The notes: generated by a model not told the origin, from the sequence alone. Shown: positions 16,847 through 26,937, numbered from the stretch's first letter. The stretch is 64,000 bases of DNA from Serratia quinivorans (GCA_900457075.1 UGYN01000002.1:5642001-5706000), one strand, 5' to 3'. Made by a program: numbers and translations.

Positions 16847-17245
16847 ATGAATTATAATAAAATAATGGCCAGTGCAGCCTTTATCGCAAGCCTGACAGGG
16901 TGTCAGCCAACCCCACCAAGCTTTGTGAAAAATGCTAACGCATTGCTTGAAAAGCAAATCTCCCAGATTGCAAACGACAAAGCTCACTGTCAATACACCA
17001 GTAATAGCGGTTTTTGGCTGTCCGCATGCTCGTTGTCTGGCTCTCACCCCACCCCGCTATTCGCGTTGTTGGAGCCGGAGGGTGTTATGCAAGCAAATGA
17101 TAACCTGGCGATATTTGTGGTATCGATAAACGACGATGCTCGTCATTTTGCCAAGCAACCCGGTTTCACCATTCCGGTGACGGTACGGAAAATGCCGATA
17201 GATGCCGATAAAGTGATTAAATCCTTACCCTCCGCTGGCTTGTAA
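16847..17245 (+). CDS. Hypothetical lipoprotein (132 aa)
   Basis: The ATG at 16847 follows CAGGA. The first 19 residues form a lipoprotein signal with a plausible lipobox ending in SLTG-C, so the mature protein would be lipid-anchored. The 114-residue mature part has an internal Cys pair (CQYT..CSLSG) and no family I recognise. The ORF can be extended to 16823, but that start has no ribosome site. It converges on qnr with a 32-bp gap. Confidence 0.6.
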   Translation: MNYNKIMASAAFIASLTGCQPTPPSFVKNANALLEKQISQIANDKAHCQYTSNSGFWLSACSLSGSHPTPLFALLEPEGVMQANDNLAIFVVSINDDARHFAKQPGFTIPVTVRKMPIDADKVIKSLPSAGL

Positions 17246-17277
17246 AGGCGCGACAAAAGCAGGAACGCCAGTCACGC

Positions 17278-17922
17278 TTAGCCAATAACCGCAATACCCA
17301 GCCGCTCCATCATCTGAAACACCTGGTAGCTGTCCAGCTTCACGCCCTGCAGATCGGTGCTGCGCAGATCCAACTCACCCAATTCCGAGTTGGTCAAATC
17401 ACAATGGGTAAAGTTGGCGGCACGCCAATCAAACGACGCAAACTCGCCACCGGAAAGATCCGAACCGCTAAAAGTCGCCCCCAGGATCTGTGCACTGTTC
17501 CAGCGGTTTTCCCACAGCTCGCACTTCTCCAGTACCACTTTCGAAAAATTGGCGTAGCTCAGGTTGCTTTTGGTGATGTATGCGCTGCAAAACCAGGTGC
17601 GTGGGGTGATCATATTCATAAAGCTGGTGCCGCGAAAGTCTGCGCCCTGTGCCCGGCACTCACGGATTTCGATACCTAACGCGCTGGCATTTCTGAAGTC
17701 CGCCATCGACAGGTCACAGTTTTTGAAGCTGGCATCTTTCAATAAGGCGCGGCTGAAATTACCGCCCTGTTGGCTCTCGCGGTCATAAAACTGACAGTCG
17801 ATAAATTCGGTCCCCGTCAGGTCGGTGCCCGAAAAATCGCAGTTGATAAAGCTGCCGTTTTCAATTTTTTCGCCGGTAAACCGGTTACGAGTAATCTTTT
17901 CACCATCCAACTTCAGCGTCAT
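17278..17922 (-). CDS. qnr: Qnr pentapeptide-repeat protein (QnrB/SmaQnr-like)
   Basis: The 214-residue protein is built almost wholly of pentapeptide repeats (A/C-D/N-L/F-x-x), with the single Gly residue and loop insertions typical of Qnr. Long stretches agree with QnrB as I remember it, such as SYANFSKVVLEKCELWENRW, FSGSDLSGGEF and the C-terminus MERLGIAVIG. Qnr proteins mimic DNA, bind gyrase and topoisomerase IV, and protect them from quinolones. I take the second ATG (17922) as the start because it gives the normal 214 residues. A perfect LexA box lies 10 bp upstream. Confidence 0.92.
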   Translation of the reverse strand: MTLKLDGEKITRNRFTGEKIENGSFINCDFSGTDLTGTEFIDCQFYDRESQQGGNFSRALLKDASFKNCDLSMADFRNASALGIEIRECRAQGADFRGTSFMNMITPRTWFCSAYITKSNLSYANFSKVVLEKCELWENRWNSAQILGATFSGSDLSGGEFASFDWRAANFTHCDLTNSELGELDLRSTDLQGVKLDSYQVFQMMERLGIAVIG

Positions 17923-17932
17923 CACACCACAC

Positions 17933-17948
17933 CTGTTTATTTATACAG
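17933..17948 (-). promoter_or_regulatory. LexA (SOS) box of qnr
   Basis: CTGT-TTATTTAT-ACAG fits the LexA consensus CTGT-N8-ACAG exactly and is AT-rich in the middle. It lies just upstream of the qnr start codon, the same arrangement as in the SOS-controlled qnrB genes. Confidence 0.85.
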
Positions 17949-18048
17949 TCAGTGAGGCATTATAAGCAGATCTGCTGGCCAGTGAAAAACGTTTTGCCCG
18001 GTTTTTCCGCTGCACAGCACAAAAAACACAGCGAGAGGAAACTGGGGC

Positions 18049-18792
18049 TTAAACCTGCCGCACCTGAAGGCGATTCATGTTTACCCCGCCAGTCTGCGCC
18101 TGCAACACGCCCTGTTCAATTAACGCGTACAGCCGGAAATTCAAGAAGGTGTCACCCACCGAATAGGGAGTATTCACCATGGCGTTTCCCACCACCCTGG
18201 AGCCCTGGGTATACTCGCTCGGGCAATGTTCCAGCAACAGCGGATCGTAGTAATCCAACGCTTTCCCCTGCACTTCTCCCTGGGTAAAAATCCTCACGGG
18301 TGCAGTGTCCGCCAACAACCGCCGCCAGTCTTCAATGAGCGCCGCTTTATCTTCTTGAGTCAATTCACGCCGACGGATCCATAGCGGCTCCAACATTTCA
18401 GCCGGACACCAGTTGGTGCTCATCCGCCCGGTGTGTTCTGTGACGTTAACCACAAAGACCTGCCGCTCGCCGATCAGCGGCAACAGCGCGCGCAACATCA
18501 GTTGCTCATCGGGGTTATCGCCAATCCACAGAGTCACCTGACCAGTGACGGCGGCTAGCTGTATTTTCAGGCTTTCCATCGCCGTCAGGCGCTGTGAAGA
18601 AGTGTCCCACTCCGGCGCGTAAACCGATTGGTGCAGATCGCGAAACCAGCAGGACCTCGCCTGCTGTCCCTGATCATCATCCAGCGCACACAGAGGTCCG
18701 AATGACAAGGTATCGGTGAAATCCAGAACGTTTTCTCCCGGGTAGGCCAACCGCACGCAGCCCCCCGACAGTGCGATATGCACATCCTTCAT
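18049..18792 (-). CDS. DUF1835-domain protein
   Basis: Starting at the ATG at 18792 (after GGGAGAGC), the product is 247 residues. The N-terminal part resembles DUF1835 proteins (MKDVHIALSGGCVRLAY..., then DTLSFGPLCALDD), and the C-terminal part is predicted helical. The function of this family is unknown to me. There is no signal peptide. An in-frame extension to 18900 has no ribosome site. Confidence 0.65.
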   Translation of the reverse strand: MKDVHIALSGGCVRLAYPGENVLDFTDTLSFGPLCALDDDQGQQARSCWFRDLHQSVYAPEWDTSSQRLTAMESLKIQLAAVTGQVTLWIGDNPDEQLMLRALLPLIGERQVFVVNVTEHTGRMSTNWCPAEMLEPLWIRRRELTQEDKAALIEDWRRLLADTAPVRIFTQGEVQGKALDYYDPLLLEHCPSEYTQGSRVVGNAMVNTPYSVGDTFLNFRLYALIEQGVLQAQTGGVNMNRLQVRQV

Positions 18793-18891
18793 CAATGCTC
18801 TCCCCCGTCTGTTCCCTAAAATAATCCTGAAGGAATTCTGCCAACATTTCTGCGCCGTCACTAGATAAAAAATCCGAATTTGCCTGCCCGA

Positions 18892-18950
18892 ATGACACAA
18901 AAAAACTGCACCTTACTCAGTTGGTATCCAACTTTTTGGGTGCAGTTCAC
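18892..18950. repeat. Nested palindrome resembling paired IS3-family ends
   Basis: AACTGCACC (18904-18912) pairs with GGTGCAGTT (18939-18947), and inside them AGTTGG pairs with CCAACT. The right part read inward is TGAACTGCACCCAAAAAG, which resembles the terminal inverted repeats of the IS150 subgroup of IS3 elements. No transposase is present. The alternative is a simple hairpin or terminator. Confidence 0.4.
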
Positions 18951-19126
18951 TTGGCCGGTTCAGACTACTGACAAAGCCCGTTGTTAGGGAGAGCGTGCCG
19001 AAGGGGTCGTAGCGGCTTGCCCGCCGGAGCGCCCCTCGGTGCGCTAGGCCCGGGTATCTCGGATTCAAAGACAACTTTGTTATCACACTCAACCGCCCTC
19101 GGGCGGTTAATTACCGCTGGCGGAAT
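18951..19126. other. Non-coding GC-rich stretch
   Basis: This stretch contains an imperfect inverted repeat (AGCGTGCCGAAGGGG against CCCCTCGGTGCGCT, about 18991-19043) and a perfect hairpin AACCGCCC/GGGCGGTT at 19091-19108 after the 69-aa gene. No ORF here looks real. It may be debris from an old insertion, or an RNA. Confidence 0.35.
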
Positions 19127-19336
19127 TTATTTCAGCGCTTCCTGGATCGCATCAGCCATCGGGCCAATGTGCTTTTCAGCGGCCTTCAACTGAAAATCTA
19201 CACCGTTGCCGTCGTTGGTATCAGACAGCGTGGCCTTGATCAACTCCAGCGCCGCTTGCACTGCCACCAGTCTTTTATGTTGCTCATCCGTGATCGGTTT
19301 GGAGCTCATCGTGGTCGGATAGTATTGCTCTAACAT
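19127..19336 (-). CDS. Small conserved hypothetical protein (69 aa)
   Basis: The ATG at 19336 is preceded by AAGGAGAG with ideal spacing. The product is a 69-residue, Ala/Glu/Lys-rich helical protein with no signal peptide, cysteines or recognised motif. A short hairpin follows the stop. I do not know its family. Confidence 0.6.
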   Translation of the reverse strand: MLEQYYPTTMSSKPITDEQHKRLVAVQAALELIKATLSDTNDGNGVDFQLKAAEKHIGPMADAIQEALK

Positions 19337-19510
19337 CGTTCTCTCCTTGTGATTAGGCTAGTGGCCAACTTAACAGAATTTAAAGATATTTCTAATGGAT
19401 CGAGCCACAGAATCCATATTCTCTGCGGTTATGTATTCCATGGTCAAATCAACATGGTGAATAAGTGAACTATAATTGGGCGAACTGAGGTTTTCAGCAG
19501 GTAGTCGATT

Positions 19511-19861
19511 ATGTCATTTCAAGGTAGCTGTCACTGCGGCGCCGTCACCTTTACGGTGAATGCCGAACTGCCCCATGAGGCTCTAAGTTGCAACTGTTCA
19601 ATCTGCCGCCGTAAAGGCATGTTGCTGGCGTTTTTCCCGATCGGCAGCTTTGTGCTGCACAGCGGTGAAGAGCTACTTCGCGGTTATACCTTTAACAAAC
19701 ACATCATTCAGCACCAGTTCTGCCAGACCTGCGGTACTGAGGCTTTTGCCTACGGAAAAGGCCCGGACGGTGCCGCAATGTGCGCCGTCAATCTTCGCTG
19801 CGTGCCGGAATTGGCGCTGGATTCGTTGAAAATCCATCAGTTTGACGGCGCCAGCGCCTGA
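19511..19861 (+). CDS. GFA-family zinc protein
   Basis: The 116-residue protein has the full cysteine pattern of the glutathione-dependent formaldehyde-activating (GFA/CENP-V) fold: SCHCGAV near residue 6, CNCSICRRKG near 28 and CQTCGTEAFAYG near 75. These bind two zinc ions. The name comes from a bacterial protein that binds glutathione and formaldehyde; the role of most members is untested. It is monocistronic and converges on rhaM across a hairpin. Confidence 0.82.
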   Translation: MSFQGSCHCGAVTFTVNAELPHEALSCNCSICRRKGMLLAFFPIGSFVLHSGEELLRGYTFNKHIIQHQFCQTCGTEAFAYGKGPDGAAMCAVNLRCVPELALDSLKIHQFDGASA

Positions 19862-19869
19862 ATGGTAAT

Positions 19870-19890
19870 CAGGCGGGATGCTCCCGCCTG
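19870..19890. terminator. Hairpin between GFA gene and rhaM
   Basis: CAGGCGGGA and TCCCGCCTG form a perfect 9-bp stem with a TGC loop between two convergent genes. Confidence 0.6.
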
Positions 19891-19894
19891 CCCA

Positions 19895-20209
19895 CTACTC
19901 CAGATAAAACACTTCGGTTAACGCCTCGCTCACCGGGCTGTTATCGGCATGGCTGGGCATCAATTCACGCATCGACAACCACCAGCGTTGACATACCTCG
20001 GTAGCCGCGACGGCCTGCCAACGCGCTTCTGACTCAATCTCCACCACTGCAAACAGCAGGTTGCGACCGCTATCAAGGAAAATACTGTAGTGGTGCGCAC
20101 CGTGCTGCTTTAAGGTCTGCGCCAACTCCGGCCAGACTGGCGTATGGCGCCGCTGATATTCCTGATGTGCCCCGGGGTATACCTGCATGACAAACGCCTT
20201 GCGGATCAT
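19895..20209 (-). CDS. rhaM: L-rhamnose mutarotase RhaM
   Basis: The 104-residue protein interconverts the anomers of L-rhamnose so that the beta form can be used. Family features include [12 protein letters not shown] near residue 18, holding the Tyr and His of the active site, and [11 protein letters not shown] near 73. Its ATG overlaps the rhaD stop as ATGA. It is the last gene of the rhaBADM operon. Confidence 0.93.
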   Translation of the reverse strand: MIRKAFVMQVYPGAHQEYQRRHTPVWPELAQTLKQHGAHHYSIFLDSGRNLLFAVVEIESEARWQAVAATEVCQRWWLSMRELMPSHADNSPVSEALTEVFYLE

Positions 20210-21042
20210 AGCTCACGTACCACATTCAGCGCCGCCGCCCAGGGCTTAACCTCAAAGCGTTCGCCAAGCGCGATCAACTGCGTTTTACTGATGGTTTGCT
20301 TCATCCCTTTCATCGACAACACCTTCACCAACACCTGGGCCGATTTTTCTGCGGTGTCGATCAGGCCGAAGGCCTCGTCCAAACAGGGGCCGCTGGCGAA
20401 AATACCGTGGAACGGCCACAGTACCAACGAGTGCGACCCCATCTGCTGCGAGGTTTGCTCACCAATGCCGTCGGTACCCGGCACCATCCAGGGCACGATG
20501 CCCACGCCGTCCGGGAACACCACCAGGCACTCGGTACTCCCTTCCCACAGCATGCGGGTGAAGCTCGCCGAATCCAGCTCCAGCACGTAGCTCAGGGCGA
20601 TTAGGTTGGTGGCGTGGCAGTGCATAATCACCCGGTCACGCCCCTCGGTCAGGGTTTTGCGCACGCAGTGTGACTGCAAGTGCGATGCCAGTTCCGACGT
20701 CGGCAAGCCACCGTTGCTCAGCCCCCAGTGGATACTGTAGGCGTGACCATCCTCGCTAATGCGCAGCAATACCAGGCTATCGGCCGGATCGAGCTGCACA
20801 TTGCGGAAAAACTTGCCGGAACCGGTCACCAGGAACCAACAGTTAGCCAGTTCAACCGCCGGTTGGCTCAGTTCGACGCGGCGTGGCTGCGGATAAAAAT
20901 CCGCCGCGAACGGCTGTACCTCTTCGTCCAGCAGGCGCAGGCTGACGTTGCCGCCGTTACGTTCGTCCCAGCCCTTCAGCCACATATCCGCGGTGGCTTT
21001 CACCATGCCCTGAACAAACCATGAAGAAAGAAGTTGTTGCAT
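20206..21042 (-). CDS. rhaD: Rhamnulose-1-phosphate aldolase RhaD
   Basis: This 278-residue class II zinc aldolase cleaves L-rhamnulose 1-phosphate into dihydroxyacetone phosphate and L-lactaldehyde. The catalytic Glu117 and the zinc ligands His141, His143 (MHCHATN) and His212 are at the positions known in E. coli RhaD. It lies 9 bp after rhaA and overlaps rhaM by 4 bp. The lactaldehyde it makes is the substrate of AldA, encoded at 27113. Confidence 0.95.
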   Translation of the reverse strand: MQQLLSSWFVQGMVKATADMWLKGWDERNGGNVSLRLLDEEVQPFAADFYPQPRRVELSQPAVELANCWFLVTGSGKFFRNVQLDPADSLVLLRISEDGHAYSIHWGLSNGGLPTSELASHLQSHCVRKTLTEGRDRVIMHCHATNLIALSYVLELDSASFTRMLWEGSTECLVVFPDGVGIVPWMVPGTDGIGEQTSQQMGSHSLVLWPFHGIFASGPCLDEAFGLIDTAEKSAQVLVKVLSMKGMKQTISKTQLIALGERFEVKPWAAALNVVREL

Positions 21043-21051
21043 ACGGCGCCC

Positions 21052-22308
21052 TTAACGTTGATTGAGAATTTGTTTTTCGTATTGACGAACTTCGCCAAGC
21101 CAGCCGGCATCGGCGGGCACCTCATGGCGCAGGCAGTACATCTCCCAAACCGCCTGCCACGGCAGCGATTTCTGCTCTTCCAGCATTGCCAGCCGCGCGG
21201 TGTAGTCGCCGTCATTTTCCAGCCGACGCAGTAATTCCACCGGCTCCAACAACGCGCGCAGCAGTGCCTTACGGGCATTGCGCGTGCCGATCACCCAGGC
21301 AGCGATGCGGTTGATAGAAGCATCAAAGAAATCGAGGCCGATATGCACCTTGTCAAACAGGCCGTGACGCACAATTTCGTGGGCGATGGCCTGGGTTTCG
21401 TCATCCAGCAGCACCACGTGGTCGCTGTCCCAGCGCACCGGACGGCTGACGTGCAGCAACAAACGCGGCACGAACAGCATGGCGGTGGAAATTTTGTCGG
21501 AAATCACCTCGGTCGGATGGAAATGTCCGGCATCCAGCGTCAGCGCTACCTGGCGGCTGGTGGCATAGCCCAGATAGAACTCGTTGGAACCGACGGTGTA
21601 GCTCTCTGCACCAATGCCGAACAGTTTGCTTTCCACCGCGTCGATATGGTGGCGGGGATCCAGCGGTTGGCTGAAAACCTCATCCAGCGCGCTTAGCAGG
21701 CGTTGGCGCGGAGCCATACGATCGACAGTGAGGTCTTTCATGCCATCCGGCACCCAGACGTTCATTACCGACGGCGTGCCAAGCTGTTCGCCGAAATAGG
21801 CCGAAATCCGGCGGCTGGCCTGACAATGTTCGATCCAAAAGCGCCGAATCGCCGGATCGGCATGGGCCAGGGTGAAGCCGTCGCCGCTCAGGGGGTGTGA
21901 AAAACAACTCGGGTTAAAATCCAGCCCCAGTCCCTGCGTCTTGGCCCATTCCACCCAATGGCTAAAGTGCACCGGTTCAATGGCGTTACGCTCCACCGGC
22001 ACCTCGCTTTCCAGATAGATTGCATGCAGGTTCACCCGCTTTGGCCCCGGGATCAGCGACATGGCCCGCTGCAGATCGGCGCGCAACTGGTTGGCATTGG
22101 TTGCCCGGCCCGGATAATTGCCGGTGGCCTGAATACCGCCGGTCAGCGCCCCCTGCGGATTCTCAAAGCCGCGCACGTCATCCCCCTGCCAGCAGTGCAT
22201 TGAGATCGGAATACGATCCAATTGCGCCAGCGCCTGCTCGACGTCAATGCCGAGATCCTCAAAACGCATTTTGGCGAACTCATACGCCTGTTCAATCAGT
22301 CGGGTCAT
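21052..22308 (-). CDS. rhaA: L-rhamnose isomerase RhaA
   Basis: The 418-residue enzyme converts L-rhamnose to L-rhamnulose, using Mn2+ and a TIM-barrel fold. Family-typical segments include [13 protein letters not shown] near residue 37 and [17 protein letters not shown] near 270. I choose the ATG at 22308, 8 nt after AAGGAG, over the TTG at 22314. This start overlaps the rhaB stop as ATGA. Confidence 0.95.
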   Translation of the reverse strand: MTRLIEQAYEFAKMRFEDLGIDVEQALAQLDRIPISMHCWQGDDVRGFENPQGALTGGIQATGNYPGRATNANQLRADLQRAMSLIPGPKRVNLHAIYLESEVPVERNAIEPVHFSHWVEWAKTQGLGLDFNPSCFSHPLSGDGFTLAHADPAIRRFWIEHCQASRRISAYFGEQLGTPSVMNVWVPDGMKDLTVDRMAPRQRLLSALDEVFSQPLDPRHHIDAVESKLFGIGAESYTVGSNEFYLGYATSRQVALTLDAGHFHPTEVISDKISTAMLFVPRLLLHVSRPVRWDSDHVVLLDDETQAIAHEIVRHGLFDKVHIGLDFFDASINRIAAWVIGTRNARKALLRALLEPVELLRRLENDGDYTARLAMLEEQKSLPWQAVWEMYCLRHEVPADAGWLGEVRQYEKQILNQR

Positions 22309-23777
22309 AAGCAAAGCTCCTTGGTCGCGGGAATAAGCATCTGGAACCGCTGCCAGTTGGCCGTAAAGGCCTCGAACGGCTGCGGTGAAAAAGTCTGTTG
22401 CGGGAAGTTGTCGGCCACCAATTGCCGGAAAGCGGCGACATCCGCCACCTCACCCAGCGCGATCAGTTGGCTGCCGAGGTTGCCCAGCGTCGAAGCTTCG
22501 ACGGGCCCGGCCGACAACGGGATGCCGCAGGCGTCGGCACAAAGCTGGTTGAGCAACGGGTTCTGGCTACCACCACCGACAATATGCAGATGGCTGAAGG
22601 GATGCCCGCGCAGAGCCTGCAACTCGCCCAGCACCAGTCGGTACAGCATCGCCAGGCTGTCGAAAATACAGCGCGCCAGCGCCGGAGGCGTTTGCGGTGT
22701 CGGCATTCCCTGCTCCACACAGGCCTGCCGGATCTCTTGCACCATCGATGTCGGGTTGATAAAACGCGGATGGTTGGGATTGATCAAAGTACGGCAAACC
22801 GGCTGCGCCGCTGCCTGTTCGACCAGTTGGCACAGGTCGGTGATATTCAGTTCCTCGCACACCCGTTGCAGCAACCACAGGCCCATGATGTTTTTCAACA
22901 CCCGATACCGCCCTTCCGCGCCGCCCTCGTTGGTCACATTGGCCGCCAGCGCTGCCGCACCGGTGTAGGGATGCTGACTCTCAAAACCCATCAACGACCA
23001 GGTACCGGAGCTGAGATAGGCGGCGTGTTTACCCCGTAACGGCGTTGCCAGCACGGCGCTGGCGGTGTCATGAGTGGCCACCGCAATGACCGGCACTTGC
23101 GCCCCATTGGCCATTCGCCAATGGCCGAGGGTGTTGCCCGGCGGGGTCGGACGACCGAACCAGGCCGCTTTGGCACCGGCCCAGGCCAGCAACGCCGGAT
23201 CCCAGTCTCCACTGTGAATATTCAGCAATTGGCTGGTGGTGGCGTTGGTGTATTCCCAGTTCAATTGCCCGGTAAGCCGGTAATGCAGGTAATCCGGGAT
23301 CAACAAGGCATGGGCGACGCTTGCCAGCAATTCAGGGTGGCGCCGGCTGAAGGCACGCAATTGGTAAAGGGTATTAAAAGGCAAAAACTGGATACCGGTG
23401 CGCTGATACAGCCATTGCGCCCCCATTTCGTGCTGCGCCTGTTGCATCAGCCCGTGAGTGCGAGCGTCGCGGTAAGCGACCGGTAACCCGACGCGCCGCC
23501 CTTCGCTATCGAGCAGCAGATAATCCACGCCCCAGGTATCAATACCTATGCTGTCCGGCGTGATGCCCTGCTGGTCCAACTGTTGCAACCCCTGACGTAT
23601 GGCGTGCTCCAGCCCGTCGATATCCCAACAGTCGTGGCCGTCGATCGACACCAGATGATTACTGAAGCGGGTGATTTCCTGCAGGCTGATTGTCCGGTCG
23701 TCGGATTGATAGCGCCCCAACATCACACGGCCGCTGGAGGCACCAAGATCGATGGAGACAATGTTACGAGTGGTCAT
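22305..23777 (-). CDS. rhaB: Rhamnulokinase RhaB
   Basis: This 490-residue FGGY-family sugar kinase phosphorylates L-rhamnulose at C1 with ATP. The N-terminal phosphate-binding motif [14 protein letters not shown] starts at residue 8, [13 protein letters not shown] is near 78, and the adenosine-binding [15 protein letters not shown] lies near 400. It is the first gene of rhaBADM, with the RhaS site and a TAGACT -10 element upstream. Confidence 0.95.
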   Translation of the reverse strand: MTTRNIVSIDLGASSGRVMLGRYQSDDRTISLQEITRFSNHLVSIDGHDCWDIDGLEHAIRQGLQQLDQQGITPDSIGIDTWGVDYLLLDSEGRRVGLPVAYRDARTHGLMQQAQHEMGAQWLYQRTGIQFLPFNTLYQLRAFSRRHPELLASVAHALLIPDYLHYRLTGQLNWEYTNATTSQLLNIHSGDWDPALLAWAGAKAAWFGRPTPPGNTLGHWRMANGAQVPVIAVATHDTASAVLATPLRGKHAAYLSSGTWSLMGFESQHPYTGAAALAANVTNEGGAEGRYRVLKNIMGLWLLQRVCEELNITDLCQLVEQAAAQPVCRTLINPNHPRFINPTSMVQEIRQACVEQGMPTPQTPPALARCIFDSLAMLYRLVLGELQALRGHPFSHLHIVGGGSQNPLLNQLCADACGIPLSAGPVEASTLGNLGSQLIALGEVADVAAFRQLVADNFPQQTFSPQPFEAFTANWQRFQMLIPATKELCL

Positions 23778-23807
23778 GGGGTGGCTTCCTGATGAATCGA
23801 TGGCATC

Positions 23808-23882
23808 AGTCTAAAACCCCAGATAAACGGCACCTTATCACCACTGCCAGCCCAGCGAACGGGCTGGCAATACGGCAAAGAT
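23808..23882 (-). promoter_or_regulatory. rhaB promoter with RhaS site
   Basis: Two 17-bp half-sites lie in the layout of the E. coli rhaBAD RhaS site with a 16-bp gap: ATCTTTGCCGTATTGCC (minus strand, 23866-23882) and TGGCAGTGGTGATAAGG (23833-23849). The second ends at the -35 position, and TAGACT (23808-23813) follows 17 bp later as the -10, as in E. coli. A 9-bp hairpin (TGCCAGCCC/GGGCTGGCA, 23845-23869) overlaps the gap. Confidence 0.75.
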
Positions 23883-23919
23883 TTACGCGATACAGCTCAC
23901 GTTTTGTTTTTTTACCGCC

Positions 23920-23935
23920 TGTGACGCTGCACGCA
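23920..23935. promoter_or_regulatory. Possible CRP site in the rhaB-rhaS region
   Basis: TGTGA-CGCTGC-ACGCA has one perfect CRP half-site and a poor second one. It lies upstream of the RhaS site, as CRP does in E. coli rhaBAD. Confidence 0.35.
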
Positions 23936-24064
23936 CTTTGGCACTTTTCCGCGCCATTCTTGATAAATGAACGTCACATGACGGCTTTTGGCGTTGCAAA
24001 TTAAAGGCGACTACCCGACGCCTCCTTTAGTATCTGTTACAAATTGGTTAACGGAGATCGAAAG

Positions 24065-24895
24065 ATGGCTATCCTGCACGGCAGTGATTTTTTCGCTTCA
24101 AGCCCCTATCCGGTCGCTATTGAACCCCGGGAGCCGCAGTCGAGTTTTCCTGAACATCATCATGATTTTCACGAAATTGTGATTGTGGAACAGGGCGCCG
24201 GTACCCACGTGCTGAACGGCCGGCCACAAAGGCTATGCAGCGGCTGCGTATGTTTTATCCGCGATTGCGATCGGCATCTTTACGAGCAAACCGAAAATCT
24301 CCATCTGACCAACGTACTGTACCGTGGCCCCAACGCCTTCCGTTTTCTTGCCGGACTGGAACAGTTGCTGCCGCAGGCGGGCAATGAACAATCGCAGCCG
24401 CACTGGCGCATCAACAATAAGCTGCTGACACAGGTACAAGTCATTATTCAGCGGCTGGAGCAGACCCCTGCGACCTTCAGCCTGGAACATTTGGCACAGC
24501 AGGAGTTGCTGTTTATGCAATTGCTGGTGCTGCTACGACAGGGCTGTATCACAGCCTCGATTGACGATCAGGAAGGCCGTCTGCGGCGGCTATTGGACTG
24601 GCTGGCGGGAAACTACAGTGATGAGATCAAATGGGATGAGTTGGCCGATCGTTTTTCTCTGCCCTTGCGCACCCTGCATCGCCAGATGAAAAAGCAGACC
24701 GGCAACACGCCGCAGCGTTACCTCAACCGGCTGCGGCTGTTGCAGGCACGGCAAATGCTGCGGCAGGATGAAACGCGCATCACCGATATCGCCTACCAAT
24801 GCGGATTTGGTGACAGCAATCACTTTTCCACGCTTTTCAAACGCGAGTTCGGCTATTCCCCCCGTACTCTAAGGCAGAACGATTTCTTAACCTGA
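24065..24895 (+). CDS. rhaS: Rhamnose regulon activator RhaS
   Basis: The AraC/XylS regulator of 276 residues has an N-terminal cupin sensor domain ([22 protein letters not shown] near residue 32) and two C-terminal helix-turn-helix motifs (last 100 residues, ending [10 protein letters not shown]). RhaS with L-rhamnose activates rhaBAD and rhaT in E. coli. The ATG at 24065 follows GGAG. It is divergent from rhaB and 6 bp upstream of rhaR. Confidence 0.93.
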   Translation: MAILHGSDFFASSPYPVAIEPREPQSSFPEHHHDFHEIVIVEQGAGTHVLNGRPQRLCSGCVCFIRDCDRHLYEQTENLHLTNVLYRGPNAFRFLAGLEQLLPQAGNEQSQPHWRINNKLLTQVQVIIQRLEQTPATFSLEHLAQQELLFMQLLVLLRQGCITASIDDQEGRLRRLLDWLAGNYSDEIKWDELADRFSLPLRTLHRQMKKQTGNTPQRYLNRLRLLQARQMLRQDETRITDIAYQCGFGDSNHFSTLFKREFGYSPRTLRQNDFLT

Positions 24896-24901
24896 GGTGC
24901 C

Positions 24902-25774
24902 ATGGTGAAAAGCCCCCTTCTGTTGGCCAAAGAGGATTATCTGCCGTCGGCACTGATGCCGGTGGCGGTAGCCGATCGTGCCCCCCAATCGACATTTCCG
25001 CCGCACATTCATGAGTTCAGTGAAATCGTGATTGTCTGGCGCGGCAACGGCATGCATGTCCTGAACGATCAGCCCTGGCGGGTGACCTGCGGGGATATGT
25101 TTTATATCCGCGCCCCTGACTGCCATAGCTATGAGTCGGTCAACGACCTGGTGCTGGACAATATACTCTACTGCCCGAAACGTTTCCGACTGGCGATCGG
25201 CTGGGCGGAACTGCTGCCACCGGACAACGCTCAGCACCAATCTCACTGGCGTCTGACCACCCGGGGTATGGCACTGGCACGCAGTGTGATCCAGCAGTTG
25301 GCGCTCGAAAGCCGTAAAACCGACCTGCTGTCGATCCAGCTCACCGAGGCGCTATTTCTGCAACTGGTGCTGATCCTGCGTCGCCATCGTTATGCCGTCG
25401 GCCAGGACGACCAACTGCCGGAAGGCGAACAGCTGGATTTGCTGATGGCCGCCGTTCAGAGTGACAGCGGCGCACGTTTTGAACTGGAAGCTTTCTGCCA
25501 ACGCCATCAACTGGCAGAACGCAGCCTTAAGCAGCTGTTTCGCCAGCAGACCGGCATGACCATCAGCCACTACCTGCGCCAGTTGCAACTCTGCCGGGCC
25601 AAATCTCTGCTACGCGGCAGTGATGAACTGATCGGTGAAGTGGCCGCCCGCTGCGGCTTTGAGGACAGCAACTATTTTTCTGTGGTGTTTACTCGGGAAA
25701 CCGGCATCACCCCCAGCGCCTGGCGCCAGCGCTTTAAACACGCCGAGCGCCCTGCCGCCGGGGTAAAACGCTGA
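24902..25774 (+). CDS. rhaR: rhaSR operon activator RhaR
   Basis: The 290-residue AraC/XylS protein is a paralogue of RhaS, with the same N-terminal sensor domain ([22 protein letters not shown]) and two C-terminal helix-turn-helix units. RhaR activates rhaSR in response to L-rhamnose. It follows rhaS by 6 bp. Its TGA abuts the rhaT stop codon (TGATCA), so the two convergent genes have no spacer. Confidence 0.92.
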   Translation: MVKSPLLLAKEDYLPSALMPVAVADRAPQSTFPPHIHEFSEIVIVWRGNGMHVLNDQPWRVTCGDMFYIRAPDCHSYESVNDLVLDNILYCPKRFRLAIGWAELLPPDNAQHQSHWRLTTRGMALARSVIQQLALESRKTDLLSIQLTEALFLQLVLILRRHRYAVGQDDQLPEGEQLDLLMAAVQSDSGARFELEAFCQRHQLAERSLKQLFRQQTGMTISHYLRQLQLCRAKSLLRGSDELIGEVAARCGFEDSNYFSVVFTRETGITPSAWRQRFKHAERPAAGVKR

Positions 25775-26809
25775 TCAGCCCGCCATGCCCAAGCCAACAA
25801 CATTGGCAGCCACAATGATCGTCAAACAGCCGATGCACAATACGCTGACCGGGCGACGGCCGGCATTTTTCCACTCTCTGAGCAACAGCCCGACCAGACC
25901 GCCGCACAGCACATAGAAGCTCATGTGCAGCATCCAACTGATAAAGTCATACTGCTCGGGAATGTTGGCGTGGCCCCAGGCATAGAAGAAGAATTGCAGA
26001 TACCACATGGTACCGCCGAGTAACGAGAACAGTACGTTGGCCACCAGCAGCGATTTGGCCAGCGAGAAATCGGCCTTGACCGACAGATCCGTCTTGACCG
26101 CCAGACGGATAAAACAGTAGGCCAGGTTAACCAATGCCCCGCCCCCCATGATCACCACGTAGCTCGGCAGCGCCACATACAGCGGATCGATCCCCAAATC
26201 CGCTGCGGCCTGATGCATAGGTTTGGCGGCGTCCATGGCAAACGACATACCGGCGGAGAAGATGCCGCACATCACCGCCAACAGCAGCCCTTTACGCAGG
26301 TTGAACTCTTCAGCGCGAATGCCCATCGCCCGTTCTTTCAGCACCCCGGCCCACGAAACTATCACCACACCGAGCAAGGCAATCGCCACCCCAAGCAGCG
26401 TCAACTGCCCCCCGGCGGAACTGAACAACGCCACAAAGCGCCCCTGTAACAGCGGGGTCATCAGGGTGCCCACCACCAGCGTGATGCCAATGGCGATGCC
26501 AATTCCCATCGACATGCCCAGATAGCGCATGGTCAGGCCGTAGTTGACGTTACCAATGCCCCACATGGCACCAAACAGGAACACCGGTAGCAGGGTCGAC
26601 AGGTCAAAAGAACTGTAATAGCGCCAGAAATCCGGCAGCAGCACGTAGCTCACCGCCCAGGGCAGGATTAACCACGACATCAGGCCACCGATCGACCACA
26701 TGGTTTCCCATGACCAGCGGCGCACTTTTTTGAATGGGGCATAAAAACAGGCGGCGCTGGCGGCGCCCACCAGATGCCACAGAATTCCCAACATGACAGC
26801 ATTATTCAT
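25775..26809 (-). CDS. rhaT: L-rhamnose-proton symporter RhaT
   Basis: The 344-residue inner-membrane protein has ten hydrophobic helices and strong RhaT features ([21 protein letters not shown] near the N-terminus and [16 protein letters not shown]). It imports L-rhamnose with a proton. I choose the ATG at 26809 after AAGGAATC; the extension to 26845 lacks a ribosome site. RhaS-like half-sites and a TAGACT element lie upstream. Confidence 0.95.
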   Translation of the reverse strand: MNNAVMLGILWHLVGAASAACFYAPFKKVRRWSWETMWSIGGLMSWLILPWAVSYVLLPDFWRYYSSFDLSTLLPVFLFGAMWGIGNVNYGLTMRYLGMSMGIGIAIGITLVVGTLMTPLLQGRFVALFSSAGGQLTLLGVAIALLGVVIVSWAGVLKERAMGIRAEEFNLRKGLLLAVMCGIFSAGMSFAMDAAKPMHQAAADLGIDPLYVALPSYVVIMGGGALVNLAYCFIRLAVKTDLSVKADFSLAKSLLVANVLFSLLGGTMWYLQFFFYAWGHANIPEQYDFISWMLHMSFYVLCGGLVGLLLREWKNAGRRPVSVLCIGCLTIIVAANVVGLGMAG

Positions 26810-26861
26810 TGTTTTTGATTCCTTCGTTGCTTGTGATGAGGACAAAAAACAGGCGTGAAGG

Positions 26862-26937
26862 AGTCTATGAATATTGTCCGGCGCGCAACCTTAGCCTGAC
26901 TGCCAGTTCTGACGGAAGCTGGCAAAAAACCAGAGGT
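26862..26937 (-). promoter_or_regulatory. rhaT promoter with RhaS-like half-sites
   Basis: The minus strand carries TGGCAGTCAGGCTAAGG (26889-26905), which agrees at 13 of 17 positions with the promoter-proximal rhaB half-site. A weaker distal half lies at 26921-26937 (15-bp gap). TAGACT, identical to the rhaB -10, is at 26862-26867. Confidence 0.55.
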
